Positions 10,794 through 20,807 of a stretch of DNA of 64,000 nucleotides are shown here, in pieces. The notes under the pieces are model-generated. The model was not told the origin of the DNA. It did not search any database and saw nothing but the letters and a program-made list of their open reading frames with translations. Each line of letters opens with the position of its first letter. Position 1 is the first letter of the stretch. This DNA comes from Macrothele yani (lineage: Eukaryota > Arthropoda > Arachnida > Araneae > Macrothelidae), in the NCBI GenBank assembly GCA_039090855.1, contig CM077023.1:79211127-79275126 (forward strand), written 5' to 3'. The position numbers were made by a program, and so were the translations under genes.

Positions 10794-10966
10794 GGTTTAA
10801 CGACCACCGTAAGCAACTCAACGGGCTATAAGCTGTCGCCTGTCCCTAATTTAGGGCCACTGGTTCCAGAGAAAGGAGAGAGCCTCTGCCGTAAGACAAA
10901 CACAGCATCCATGCCTCACCGGGATTCCATCCCGGACACATCTCGAACCACTGGCCCACGGGGATA
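10794..10966 (-). repeat. tRNA-derived SINE, copy 4, internally deleted
   Basis: The minus-strand body and end match the other copies (GGTTTAACGACCACC on the plus strand at 10794). The head lacks roughly 25 bp between the B and A boxes: the region that reads ACGAATGGTCAGAAGCC in other copies is gone. The B box is changed (GGATTCCATCCCGG on the plus strand). It is an old copy. Confidence 0.85.
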
Positions 10967-11649
10967 GCCTTAACACTAGTTCAACAGTCATACTCCATTG
11001 TCTGCAGGTTATTTTGATTCTTTATATGGTGAAGATTTTTTCATTATGGAATTAATCATGTACTGCTCAAAGTAAACATTTTGATAAAGTCTGTTAAGGT
11101 TAAAAATGAAAATTTTCAATTTAAATACAGTTAAATTCAGAAACAAACCCCTTTCTGAAAAAGACTTTACACCATGATCATGGTTTTATTCCAACATGAA
11201 TTTTCCATAAGTTTCGTGAGAGCTTAGCTTTATGGCACACTTCGAGAGAACACTTTTCATTAAATGTCCAGTTTCTGTGAGGAAAAATAATAATTCGTCT
11301 TGAACTGCGGCGTCGAAGTGGAATGATTCTTCTTGAACTTCAGATTCTAGCAAGTGTGCTTCCGCAGGGAGGTTTGGAGCACCTTAGATTCTGTAATACA
11401 TCTGCGTTTCTGTAAAATACCAAAGAACAAAATTTTAATATTTGTGTCCTGTATACAGACATCAAAGAAAAAAGAATCGTGGAAATTTGCTAATCAGAAA
11501 AGAAAATAAACAAATCAGACCAGGTCGTAATGTGTGTGTGTGTGTGTGCGTGTGTTTTAAAATTCTCTTTTGCAACTACAAGCGCATTTTGATTTTCAAA
11601 ATACTGTTTTGTTTTGTTGGGTGTTATTATTATTTTTATGAAGTATATA
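10967..11649. other. No gene; GT microsatellite at 11530-11555
   Basis: AT-rich sequence. The only structure is a run of TG dinucleotides at about 11530-11555. Confidence 0.5.
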
Positions 11650-12852
11650 CACAGTCGTATCAGAATAATATGACCACATACCTAATAATGGGAATAACCA
11701 CGATTGGCCCGGATGACAGCGGCGAGACAGCATGGCATAGACGCAATGAGGCCCTGGAAGGTTGCCTGAGGCACACGTGCTCATTCGGACTGCATTAGAG
11801 CACGGAGGTCCCGGAGATGACGTGGTTGTGGGTCAGCACGTCGAACCTGTCGATCCAAATAGTCCCACAAGTGCTTTATGGGATTGAGGTCGGGCGATTT
11901 CGTCGGCCAAGGGAGAACGGAGACATCGCTGTCGTGTTCCTGAAACCAGTAATGTACCCCCTTAGCAATGTGGCACGGAGCATTTTCCTGTTGGTAGACA
12001 CCATCACCAGCAGGGTAAACGTCCAACATAAACTGATGCATGTGGTCAGTGAGGATCGGCAGGTAGCCATTGGCGTTCAGAGACCCATCCAGTGGTACCA
12101 GTTGTCCAAGGTCATACCAGGAAAACATCCCCCAGACATGCACACTGCCCCCATTGGCCTATACCTGACAGACAAGCGTGTCCGGGTGTTAGTTCTCGTG
12201 TGTCTGACGCCGTATCCGCCACCGCCCGTCACTTCTGTGGCGTAGAAACCTCGATTCGTCGGAGAAGGCAACCTTTTTCACTCTTCCACTGTCCAATGTT
12301 CCGTGCGAACTGCAGACGTCGTTGCCGACGGGCCTGTGTTAACATGGGCGCGTTGACGCAGCGTCGACTCCGGAAACCCATGCGTAACAGGGTTCGCTCT
12401 ACTGTTATCGGGGACACATACCTGGGTGCCCCAGCGTTTATTTGCATGGTCAATTGCTGCACTGTTGGGCGTCGATTGCCCTTTACCAGTCAACGTTCTC
12501 CTCTGGGGTCGATGGCCTTTGTGGCTCCACAGTTATGGCGTCGGGAGGCAGTCTGTGTGCCAGCGGTCCGTTTTTGGTACACCCTTACTACAGCACCTCG
12601 CGAACAGCCCACGAAGTTTACTGTTTCTGAGATGCTTCCACCCTTGGCGCGGTAGCCGACGATCATTCCATTTTGAACGTCCGTTAAATCTCTACCTCTA
12701 CCCACTGTGCGCACGTAACTCACTATGGCTCATCTGTCCTGGCCGGCCGCTTATATCTCCATGTAGTCGACCTCGGCACGTGTCCTTTGTGACGCGCTTG
12801 GGCTTGAACTCTGTGATTCCGCGGGTGGCCATATTATTCTGATACGATCGTG
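11650..12852 (-). mobile_element. Tc1-like element with intact ends
   Basis: The left end is CACAGTCGTATCAGAATAAT and the right end, reversed, is CACGATCGTATCAGAATAAT, so the inverted repeats match over about 27 bp. Each is flanked by TA (11648-11649 and 12853-12854), the Tc1/mariner target duplication. The length of 1,203 bp is typical. The transposase inside reads on the minus strand but is broken. Confidence 0.92.
11781..12723 (-). pseudogene. Tc1-like transposase, broken
   Basis: Minus-strand pieces in order. 12490-12723 is the N-terminal helix-turn-helix (QNGMIVGYRAKGGSISE, then CSRGAVVRVY). 12229-12462 is the second DNA-binding part (TVERTLLRMGFRSRR). 11781-12143 is the catalytic half (MFSWYDLG, then DLNPIKHLWD). 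At least two frame changes separate them. Two catalytic positions are altered: the second Asp reads Glu (QQENAPCH) and the final Glu reads Lys (NPIKH). The transposase could not work even if the frame were continuous, so the intact ends would need another source of enzyme. Confidence 0.88.
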
Positions 12853-13084
12853 TATATATGCTCAGAAAAATAATACACTCTTCGAGAACATTATCACCAG
12901 TTTATAAAAACATTGTGCACAAAGTAGCTTATTGAAAAAAGTGAATTGCTTTATTCACAAATTTCATCTGCCCACACGTCATTACTAGTGAATCATACTT
13001 AAAAACTTTTAAACTCGTAATGTCTGTCAGTTGGGGGACTACTGTAATTCGAATAGGAATTATTTATACACATACACGGAATAG
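12853..13084. other. No feature seen
   Basis: AT-rich spacer between two Tc1-like elements. Confidence 0.5.
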
Positions 13085-13114
13085 CGAAAACATTATGACC
13101 ACCTGATGATCCGG

Positions 13115-14090
13115 TCATCCAAGTGCCGCCAAAAGAGCTCTTATCCGGTAAAGCAGAGACGCTACAAGATTTCTAAAAGTGTATTGTGGTATCTGGTACA
13201 ACACGTTACCAACACATCCTTCAAACTCTTGTAAGTTACGTGGTCGAACCGCAGCAGATCGGATTTGCTGTTCCAACACAAACCGCTGATGCTCGATTGG
13301 ATTGATGCTTGGGGAATTTGAAGGCCAGGGCAATACCTAGAAGTCTTCTTCCTGCTAAAAGGAGGCAATTGTAGAGGATAATACTGTTGCCTTGAAAAGA
13401 TGCACCTGGTCTGCAATGTTGCTTATGTCGGAGGTAGAAGCCATAGTTTCCTGCACATGAATGACTGGATCCAGGGTTTCCCAGCATTACACTTTTTCCA
13501 CCGGCTTGTTTTCGTCCCACGGTGTATCCTGGAGCCAACACTTCCCTAGGTGAACGATGCGCACGTACTTGGCCATTTATATGGTGCAACAGAAAATGAG
13601 GTTCATCGGACCAATCATTCAAGGTCCAGTTTTGATGCTCGCGTGCCCATTGTAGGCATTTTCGGCGGTTAATCGAGGTTAGCGTGAGCACTCTGACCGG
13701 CCTACAGCTACATAGTCCCATTTTCAGCAAGGTTCGATGGACTGTGTGTTGTGACAGGTCACTCCCGTCATCAGCGTTCAAATTACTGGCGAGTTGCGCC
13801 ACAGTATCCCTTCTGTTGGATCGTACCATACGGGACAGATCGTACCTTTGCTCACTTCTAGATCGCACCATACGATTGGATCGTGCATTTGCTCACCTCT
13901 AGAACACACCATACGATTGGATCGTACATTTGCTCCTCTCTGGCATCGTTGAGCCAACGTCAGCGTACACCTTGCAAGCGGTTCGTGGTTATTCCCCTCC
14001 TAGGATCACTTTTTGAAGATACTAACCACGGCTGACCGTGAGCACTGGTCAAGCCTTGCCGGCTCGGAAATGCTGCGACCCAGTCGTATG
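13115..14090 (-). pseudogene. Tc1-like transposase, broken
   Basis: Minus-strand. The N-terminus at about 13990-14090 reads GQIVMAIRLGRSISE and CSRSAVVSIF. The 13236-13871 frame holds HTVHRTLLKMGL, AREHQNWTLNDW and the first catalytic Asp (SDEPHFLLHH). The frame 13115-13333 holds the third block, PSINPIEH, and the C-terminal helix. The middle, with the second catalytic Asp, is deleted or scrambled. The N-terminal region contains a threefold tandem duplication (13819-13941). Confidence 0.85.
13819..13941. repeat. Three tandem 41-bp units inside a transposase gene
   Basis: Units at 13819-13860, 13861-13901 and 13902-13941 share the pattern GA-x-C-x-CACCATACG...TGGATCGTACATTTGCTC...CTA. They expand the stretch that encodes the conserved (V)RSNRR segment. 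The units differ from each other by several bases, so the expansion is not recent. Confidence 0.8.
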
Positions 14091-14221
14091 GCCATTACAA
14101 TTTGGCCTTCGTCAAACTTAATTAAATACGTTGCCTTTCCCGTCTGAAGAACAATAATAACACTTATTGAGCGGAGCTCTCTTTACGAGACTCGAGACAA
14201 TTAGTTGTTCGGGCATAAGTA

Positions 14222-14330
14222 CGAGATGACACATCTGATCACCGTGATTTTTTGCATGCGATTGGATATAGGCCCATGGTCAGGTTTTGACGCCATCCGA
14301 TTCCCGAAATTCCGTGTCATTCAGGAATAA
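14222..14330 (+). repeat. Direct repeat flanking the foldback element (left copy)
   Basis: This 105-bp segment (ATGACACATCTGATCACCGT ... CCGATTCCCGAAATTCCGTG) recurs in the same direction at 16440-16545, just past the right arm of the foldback element. It is too long for a target duplication and may be part of an outer element. Confidence 0.8.
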
Positions 14331-14464
14331 TCGTCCAAAAACTTGCATTTTCAGTTTTTTTTTCGGGTTTTGAGAAGGGGTCGTGTTTTACCTATCTCCT
14401 CCAAAGATCTTCAGCCGATTACGGTGACACTTGCCACAGAGAAAGGGAAGGACATGGTGAGTGG

Positions 14465-15841
14465 CATCCCAGCAAAAACACAAGTGCTGGGAAACTGCTG
14501 GCCACCAGCTGGCAGTGATGGGTTACTGCTGGCTGAAATCTGCCGCTCACGGCCCGGTAGTGGTCCGTTGGTGGCAGCGCTATCAGTTGGCGAGCCATTA
14601 AAGGCCCTGCAGCATCGCCGTGAATTGTGGGCCTCCAAGCAAGCGCCACTAGTGGCCCATTGCTGGCAACCAATGCAACCCCCAACAACAGGTGGAAGCA
14701 TCGGGACTGCGCATGCGTAGAAGCAACACTTGCTGTGTCTCTCATGGTACCAGCTAGTTGAAGACGACGCTATCGCCATCGTGTTATTTTAGTGGATGTT
14801 AAGAAAAAAATCCATATGTGGAGAGGCGAATTAATTTCCTAATGAAATTTTACGTCGACGAAGATATCAGATTAAGCCGTGAATAAAATGTCCGGGCGGC
14901 CAACAGAAGGGCCAGCAGTTCAGGCCAACAGTTGGCACCCCATCAGTTGTCATGTGCTACAACAGGGCCATCACAGGCAGTAGCTGCCACAAGTGGCCCT
15001 TCAGTGGCCCTGCAAGCACGTGCCAGAAATGGTGGCTAGCCTAATGTGGTCCGCTAGTGGGCCGTTAGTGGCAGCCAGCAACCACGTAACGCAACTGGTG
15101 GCTTGCCGAATCTTGTCCGCCAATTTCCCAGTAGTAGCCATAATAATAATAAAAAAGCAAGGATAACCGCAGTTTCCTAAAGCTACAATTTTTTTTTCTA
15201 CACTTACGAAGCTTGGGAATTAACGCACTGCGCTGGGGAAATTTTCTCGACAGATCGGAAAAACGCCCGTTTGCATCTGACTAGTTTCGATCCTAGGCCG
15301 TTTGCGTGGAAGCCGCGCTCGCTATCGACCGGACTAATTCACTACGCTCAGATATGTGCTGGAAGCTATCTGTTTGGTATGCAATTTGTAATCGGAATGC
15401 TTCCCTCTTTCATTTTACAATATTGCGAGGTATTTTTCATAAAAGTCAGTTTCATATAATTGATAAATTAATTCTTTCAACGTAACGATAGTTTTTTTTT
15501 TTACCTTAAGGGAACTTCACTCATTTTCAAGGCGTGTACATACTTAGAGTCGCTTTCCAAAGTTTTGTACTGTCCTTGCCGTCTTGAAACGAGATTGTTG
15601 AATAAATATATATTTACCCGGGTTCATGTCACATTCTCTTACATTTTTAACGTTATGTCTTTCCTTTCCGTTGTCCGAAGCTACATTTGTTTTAAAGAGT
15701 AAAAGGTATTTTATTTTACTTCTCGTTATTTTTAGAAGCGAATTCTCCCAGTCTTGTGTATTCAACCCATGGATGAGTACACCACATAGCGTTGCTTTTT
15801 TTTTCTTTCAAATAATTAATAAATTTTGTACGCGTATAATT

Positions 15842-15873
<32 letters not shown>

Positions 15874-16437
15874 CCCCCAATAAACGTTGTTTTAATGGTT
15901 TTCCAGGATATTTGTTTCAAGCGGTTTCAAATTTTTTCTTGTTATTCATCCACTCCATTCCATGAATTGTTATTCATGGGAATGAAGTGGGTGTATTTCA
16001 TGGCTGTAATCTAGTATTTCACAGCTTAATCTGATATCTTCGTCGACGTAAAATTTCATTAGGAAATTAATGCGCCTCTCCACATAGGGATTTTTTCTTA
16101 ACAACACTAAAATAACACGATGGCGATAGCGTCGTCTTCAACTAACTGGTACCATGAGAGACACAGCAAGTGTTGCCTTTGCGCATGCGCAGTCCCGTTG
16201 CTTCCACCTGCTGTTGGGGGTTGCATTGGTTGCCAGCAACGGGCCACTAGTGGCACTTGCTTGGAGGCCCACAATTCACGGCGATGATGCAGGGCCATCA
16301 ATGGCTCGCCAACTGATAGCGCTACCACCAACGGACCACTACCGGGCCGTGAGTGGCAGATTTCAGCCATCAGTGATCCATCACTGCCAGCTGGTGGCCA
16401 GCAGTTTTCCAGCACTTGTGTTTTTGCTGGGTAGCAA
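14465..16437. mobile_element. Foldback element with ~420-bp inverted arms
   Basis: The arm at 14465-14885 returns in reverse complement at 16022-16437 with high identity. Shared blocks include CCAGCAAAAACACAAGTGCT at the very end, TGGAGGCCCACAATTCACGG and CTAATGAAATTTTACGTCGA at the inner end. The arms and the adjacent 14900-15140 stretch are crowded with variants of AGTGGCC and CTGGC, some as the palindrome GGCCACTAGTGGC. Dense short motifs near the ends are typical of transposase-binding subterminal repeats. The ~1.1-kb middle has no credible frame. It is non-autonomous; superfamily unknown. Confidence 0.8.
15844..15876. repeat. T homopolymer run
   Basis: About 31 T in a row within the middle of the foldback element. 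Confidence 0.9.
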
Positions 16438-16439
16438 CG

Positions 16440-16545
16440 ACATGACACATCCGATCACCGTGACTTTTGGCATGCGATTGGACATCGTCCATGGTTTGCC
16501 ATGTGTCGACGCCTTCCGATTCCCGAAATTCTGTGTCCTTGAGGA
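16440..16545 (+). repeat. Direct repeat flanking the foldback element (right copy)
   Basis: Partner of 14222-14330 (ATGACACATCCGATCACCGT ... CCGATTCCCGAAATTCTGTG). It begins directly at the end of the right arm, whereas the left copy lies about 135 bp outside the left arm. Confidence 0.8.
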
Positions 16546-16689
16546 ATTTCAATTAAAACTAAATTGCCTTTTACTAGAACCGTTTCACGAAAGTCGGCTC
16601 ACTAACATTAATTTTAAAAAATAGTTTGAATTGAAAACCGAACAAATGGACAGACTCCGTCAGTTAGCTCAGCACTTGCTTAATCTATA

Positions 16690-17925
16690 ATAACAAGTTA
16701 GTAAAATCATGCAATGCATTGATTATAATACGCTTTCCAACATACCAGAAATCATTACTCAAGTTATGAGGATAATGGCTGTGGAATAAATCTCGGTCCT
16801 GTGCCCTGACCTTTGATCCCATTTCGATTATATTTAACAGAACCGGTTCAGTATACTTCCGAAATAACATGATAAAGTTTTGTCGCAATGGAGGCATTTT
16901 TACGTAAGTTATGATGCATAAGGGCAATGGAATAGATTCCGCACCTCTGTTCTAACCTTTGACCCCATTTCGCCCATTTTCAATAGGATTCGTTCCCAGG
17001 CAGGCTTCTACAACATACTAACATTTCATCCAAATCGAAGAATTTTTACGTTAGTTATGACGCATAAAAGCAGTGGAGTGGATCCCGCTCTTATGTCCTA
17101 GCTTTCGACCACATTTTATTCACTTTCAATAGGGTTCCTTCCCAGGTGATCTCCTTCCACATACTAAAAGTCCATCGAAATCGAACGATTTTTACGCGAG
17201 TTATCGTGCGGACGGACATCCGCACACAACCCGTGACGTAATGAGGCAGATGGGAATCGCAACCATCTGCTCGCAAGAATGTGACTTCATGAAACTTTAA
17301 TAGGATCCACACACAAAGCGTGACGTAATGAGACAGATGGCGTGACCGCGCGTGAACATCGTAAGCGCGAGATTGTGACGTCGTAAGATCGCATCGAAAT
17401 CGAACCATTTTTACGCACGTTATGATAAAGGCAATGGAATGCATTCCGCTCCTATGTCCTGACCTTTGATCCCACTTCACCCATTTTCAACAGAGTTCAT
17501 TCCCAGGTAGTCCCCTGCAATATACTAAAATTTCATCGGCATCGAGCCATATTTACGAAAATTATGACGCATAAGGGCAATGGAATGGATCCCGCTCCTA
17601 TGCCGTTACCTTTGACCCCACTTCACCCATTTTCAATAAGGTTCATCCCCAGGTGGTCCCCTACAATATGCTAACATTTCGTCGACATCGAACCATATTT
17701 ACGCAAGTTATGATGCATAAGGGCAATGGAATGGATCCCGCTCCTATGCCGTGACCTTTGACCCCATTTCGTCTATTTTCAACAGGGTTCGTCCCCAGGT
17801 GGTCCCGTACCACATACTAAAATGTCATCGAAATCGAACCATTTTTACGCGAGTTATCGTGCCGACAGACAGACTGACGGACGGACGGACGGACAGACGG
17901 ACGGACAGACGGACGGACAAAGCTG
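16690..17925. repeat. 146-bp tandem array ending in a GACG microsatellite
   Basis: The anchor GGCAATGGAAT recurs at steps of 146 bp: about 16777, 16923, 17069, then 17430, 17576 and 17722. Each unit runs through CCCGCTCCTATG, TGACCTTTGACCCC, CATTTTCAATAGGGTTC, CCCAGGTGGTCCC and TCGAACCATTTTTACG. Between the third and fourth units about 215 bp of different sequence is inserted (17210-17400). The array ends in a run of GACG units (17877-17920). No coding role: the frames within it are by-products of the repeat. Confidence 0.88.
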
Positions 17926-18296
17926 GAGCATATACGCTTCTTCAACCTACGGTTGGAAAGCGTAAATAAAAGGAAGTTTGTGTGTGTCCGTCTTTCGCGA
18001 TACAGAATGAAAAACGTGGTTACCGATCTGAGTGTGTCTTTCCGATTTGTTTACATGCATCCTGATCACAACCAACGTGAAGGCGTGAAGGAAAGTAATT
18101 CATGATAAGTTTTAGACATTTCTTTATTAGAATGTTTCGTACTTTTGTTCTGGAAGTCATAAATTTTACGCATTCGTTTTTTAGAATTTGTTATAATAGA
18201 CACCTTAATGAGCTTAGATTTTGTAATAGCTTCGTTCAAAATTTGCCAACTGTACCCGAGTTAACGGTTACCGTTGACGGCTTGTCCTAGTTAACA

Positions 18297-18402
18297 GAGC
18301 TCAGTACAGGTGTCATTTATGCCGTTTCGTGGCATTCACACGAGCCGTCGTTTCAATTTGCATATAGATGAGCTGGTCATAATGTTTTGGCTCCTCGGTG
18401 CA
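18297..18402 (-). mobile_element. Orphan right end of a Tc1-like element
   Basis: GCTGGTCATAATGTTTTGG (18372-18390) is the reverse complement of the terminus at 13085-13105. The adjoining 75 bp resemble the leader that lies upstream of the transposase in this Tc1 family. It is the most likely lost right end of the 13085 element, but it could also come from an unrelated copy. Confidence 0.6.
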
Positions 18403-18521
18403 TGATGATAGACATATGCACTCGTAGATGCAATCACACATGTAGGTGCCCATATAAGGGGGAAACAAAGGGAACTTGTCCTCCCCCTGGATATTTTAGG
18501 ATACCACTGCAAATGTTAAGA

Positions 18522-18758
18522 TGGTTTGTTTTGTTTTGTTTTGTTTTGTCTTTTATCGTCCACCTTGAGCTACTCGATGGACTATAATAAGCAATCGCCC
18601 ATCCCTAATATAGGAGAACTAGTTTCAGAGCGAAGGGAGAGAGTCAATGCCATAAAACTAACACAGCATCCATGTCTCATTGTGATTAGATCCCGCACCC
18701 ATCTCGGAAAAATGGTAACAATGGCCAGCGCTTAGGCCACTGGGCCACCTGGGAGGCT
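18522..18758 (-). repeat. tRNA-derived SINE, copy 5
   Basis: Minus-strand copy. The tail is a run of TTTTG on the plus strand (18522-18549), so CAAAA repeats on the SINE strand. The body is diverged (ACTAGTTTCAGAGCGAAGGG) and the head keeps an A box, TGGCCCAGTGG. The B box is poor (GATTAGATCCCGC on the plus strand). Short TGTTTTG flanks may be the target duplication. Confidence 0.85.
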
Positions 18759-18759
18759 G

Positions 18760-19493
18760 TTTTGGATCGATTACGAAGAGTTTTGTTAGGACGCTAATAA
18801 TCGCCGATTTACAGCAGAAACTACTATAGTTTTTGTTATGTAAAGTAATAACTTACAGTAAATTATTCAAAGCAATTTACATGTTATTCTAGCGCACTAT
18901 ACGTAATTTCGCTTACCAGTAGCTTTCATGACAGTTCTGTATTTTTGGTGTCCAATTAATTTCTATCTTTTCTTTTATTTTTCCAGGTCTTTTTCGTAAT
19001 CGAGTGTCTGAGTGTTTCGTTTATGTACAAACCCGATTAAGGAATATGTGAGATAGCAAAAATTTAAATAAGTGCTCTTCTGTATCATTTTGGCAATTAG
19101 AATTTCTCTTTGCCCTCTCCTAGAGATAAAACTGTGAGCGTTTATATACACACATTTGTGGAATGGAAAAATTGCAAAGGCCAGCTCTTAAACCACTGTT
19201 CCTAGTGGTGCAGTGGTTTATGCGTACAATTCTGCACGGAATGTATCCAACAGCTGCCCAGATAATGGGAGCAGGTCGTGGCAAACGATGGCGACTACAT
19301 TTTGTACTGATTTGTACTTGTATATACGGTAAACAACACTTTTCTGTTGCCTTGTTTTTGCAGACGTTACTTTCTTTTCAACCCAATACAAACCCTAGGG
19401 AATTCAGACGTGACGTTCAGTTGTCAGGTTTTAGTGTTAAATCGTTGTAGGTATCTGTTATTTGCTTATGCTACAACTAACACCCTAACATAC
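18760..19493. other. No gene; possible SINE scraps near 19180-19230
   Basis: Two pieces at 19175-19230 look like SINE head sequence in opposite directions (CCAGCTCTTAAACCACTG and GGTGCAGTGGTTTATGCG). The rest shows nothing. Confidence 0.35.
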
Positions 19494-19495
19494 TA

Positions 19496-20805
19496 CAGGA
19501 TGTCCACAATGTCTTGTTATCCCCCCTGTAATAAGAAATGTAAGTGAGCTATGTATCTGTTGTATGATGTATATGTTGAGTTGTATGTTGAGGCATCCTT
19601 AAACATCCAGTGGATCCGTTTGGGTTCTGTCATTCTCGTGACAGAGAATAATTTTACGCCATGTTCTGTGGACATTTTCTGAAGCAGTTGCGTGGTGATA
19701 CGAGAGAAGGCAGGTCTCACTGCTCGTTTAAGTTCATCAGTAGTTTGGTAGCGCTGCTGTGTAACAACCTCCTTTATGAAACCCCAAAGGGCATTATCAC
19801 ACGTTGAGAGATCTGGGCTTCGAGGTGGCCATTCAAGTGGAGCGGGCAGCACTGCCGAACCTAGGCTGATCCAACGATCCCGAAAGACCTCACCAAGGTA
19901 TTCCAGAACAGCGATTGCGTATTGGGCGGGTGCCCCATCCTGTTGGAACAATACGTCATTCAGAATGCCAAGATTTCCAAGTTGCGGCATAAACCAGGTT
20001 TGCAGCATGTTCAGATAAGTTGTCTGATTCACTGGACCATCAAAGAAATACGGTCCAAACAGATGTCGACTATTCATTGCAGCCCATATCATGACATGCG
20101 GAGGATGATGTTCCAATTCTTCGACGTAATGTGGGTATTTCTTGGACCAGAGCACAACGTTCCGTGATCGACAGCTGCGGTATATCGCACATTCATCACT
20201 GAAAATGACCTTTCCACGTTTTGGGATTGTGGCAAATGTCTGAAGCATCATTGCACATGCATCCCGTCTGCGGTTTAAATCGATGTCTGATAACTCCTGA
20301 ACGAACATCGGGCGATATGCGTGCAAATTCAGGTCATTCTTCATGTGCTTATGTAGTGTCAATCGTGGTATTCCAAGCTCCGCTGATCGTTTGCGGAGCG
20401 TCTTCGTCGGTGACCTGATAACTGATTCCTCGACTGCTTGACACTGTTGCACTCTGGTTGATGGTCTTCCTGTTCGTGGTTTATCCTTGATGCTGCCTGC
20501 TTCGAAGAGTTTATGTTCCCACCGCAGAAGAGTCTGTTTTGAAGGGGCTTCTTTGTCGAACCGTTGTTGGAAATCGGCACGCACGTCACACATTGTCTTC
20601 CCTGTGTGTGGACGTTCGTGTACCCAGACACGGACAACAATCCGCTGTTCCAGGGTGTATTCGCTGGTATCACACATGGTTCCGGTACCTAATCTGTAAA
20701 TAAACACAATACAGACCATAACTCAACATATACATCATACAACAGATACATAGCTCACTTACATTTCTTAATACAGGGAGGCAACAAGACTTTGTGGACA
20801 CCCTG
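19496..20805 (-). mobile_element. Mariner-superfamily transposon, well preserved
   Basis: The left end CAGGATGTCCACAATGTCTT and the right end (reversed) CAGGGTGTCCACAAAGTCTT start inverted repeats that continue for about 85-90 bp (through AAGAAATGTAAGTGAGCTAT) with few mismatches. TA flanks both sides (19494-19495, 20806-20807). The 1,310-bp element contains one long transposase frame on the minus strand. A decayed relative of nearly the same length lies at 25939-27241. Confidence 0.95.
19517..20677 (-). CDS. Mariner-superfamily transposase, open frame
   Basis: A 386-residue protein if started at the methionine of MCDTSEYTLEQR (20675-20677); the frame is open 14 codons further up, but that part lies in the inverted repeat. 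Residues 1-75 form a helix-turn-helix region (YTLEQRIVVRVWV ... KTGRPSTR-like). Residues 155-300 form the DDE/D nuclease: Asp161 (FSDECAIY), Asp247 (QQDGAPAQY) and Asp294 (DLSTCD). All three acidic residues are present, with 46 residues between the second and third. The protein would bind the inverted repeats and cut the element out at TA. It has no frameshift or stop, unlike every other transposase here, so it may still be active; expression is unknown. The last residues run into the left inverted repeat. Confidence 0.9.
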   Translation of the reverse strand: MCDTSEYTLEQRIVVRVWVHERPHTGKTMCDVRADFQQRFDKEAPSKQTLLRWEHKLFEAGSIKDKPRTGRPSTRVQQCQAVEESVIRSPTKTLRKRSAELGIPRLTLHKHMKNDLNLHAYRPMFVQELSDIDLNRRRDACAMMLQTFATIPKRGKVIFSDECAIYRSCRSRNVVLWSKKYPHYVEELEHHPPHVMIWAAMNSRHLFGPYFFDGPVNQTTYLNMLQTWFMPQLGNLGILNDVLFQQDGAPAQYAIAVLEYLGEVFRDRWISLGSAVLPAPLEWPPRSPDLSTCDNALWGFIKEVVTQQRYQTTDELKRAVRPAFSRITTQLLQKMSTEHGVKLFSVTRMTEPKRIHWMFKDASTYNSTYTSYNRYIAHLHFLLQGG

Positions 20806-20807
20806 TA

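Larger units (their letters stand above)
13085..14125 (-). mobile_element. Tc1-like element, left end and transposase; right end displaced
   Basis: The left end AAAACATTATGACCAC (13087-13102) is the classical end of one Tc1 family. The transposase reads leftward and its upstream leader runs to about 14125 (ACAATTTGGCC ... GTTGCC). The matching right end is not adjacent. The reverse complement of the same terminus lies at 18373-18388, so the element may have been opened by about 4 kb of later insertions. Confidence 0.75.

Noticed and set aside
11817..12842. Plus-strand frames of 138-187 codons
   Set aside because: They are antisense shadows of the minus-strand Tc1-like transposase, which has clear family motifs.
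14343..14779. Overlapping frames of 108-125 codons on both strands
   Set aside because: They fall in the arm of the foldback element and recur reversed at 16.1-16.6 kb; open only because the motif-rich arm is GC-richer.
17091..17480. 129-codon minus-strand frame
   Set aside because: It lies wholly inside the 146-bp tandem array and its protein repeats with the array; it is a by-product.
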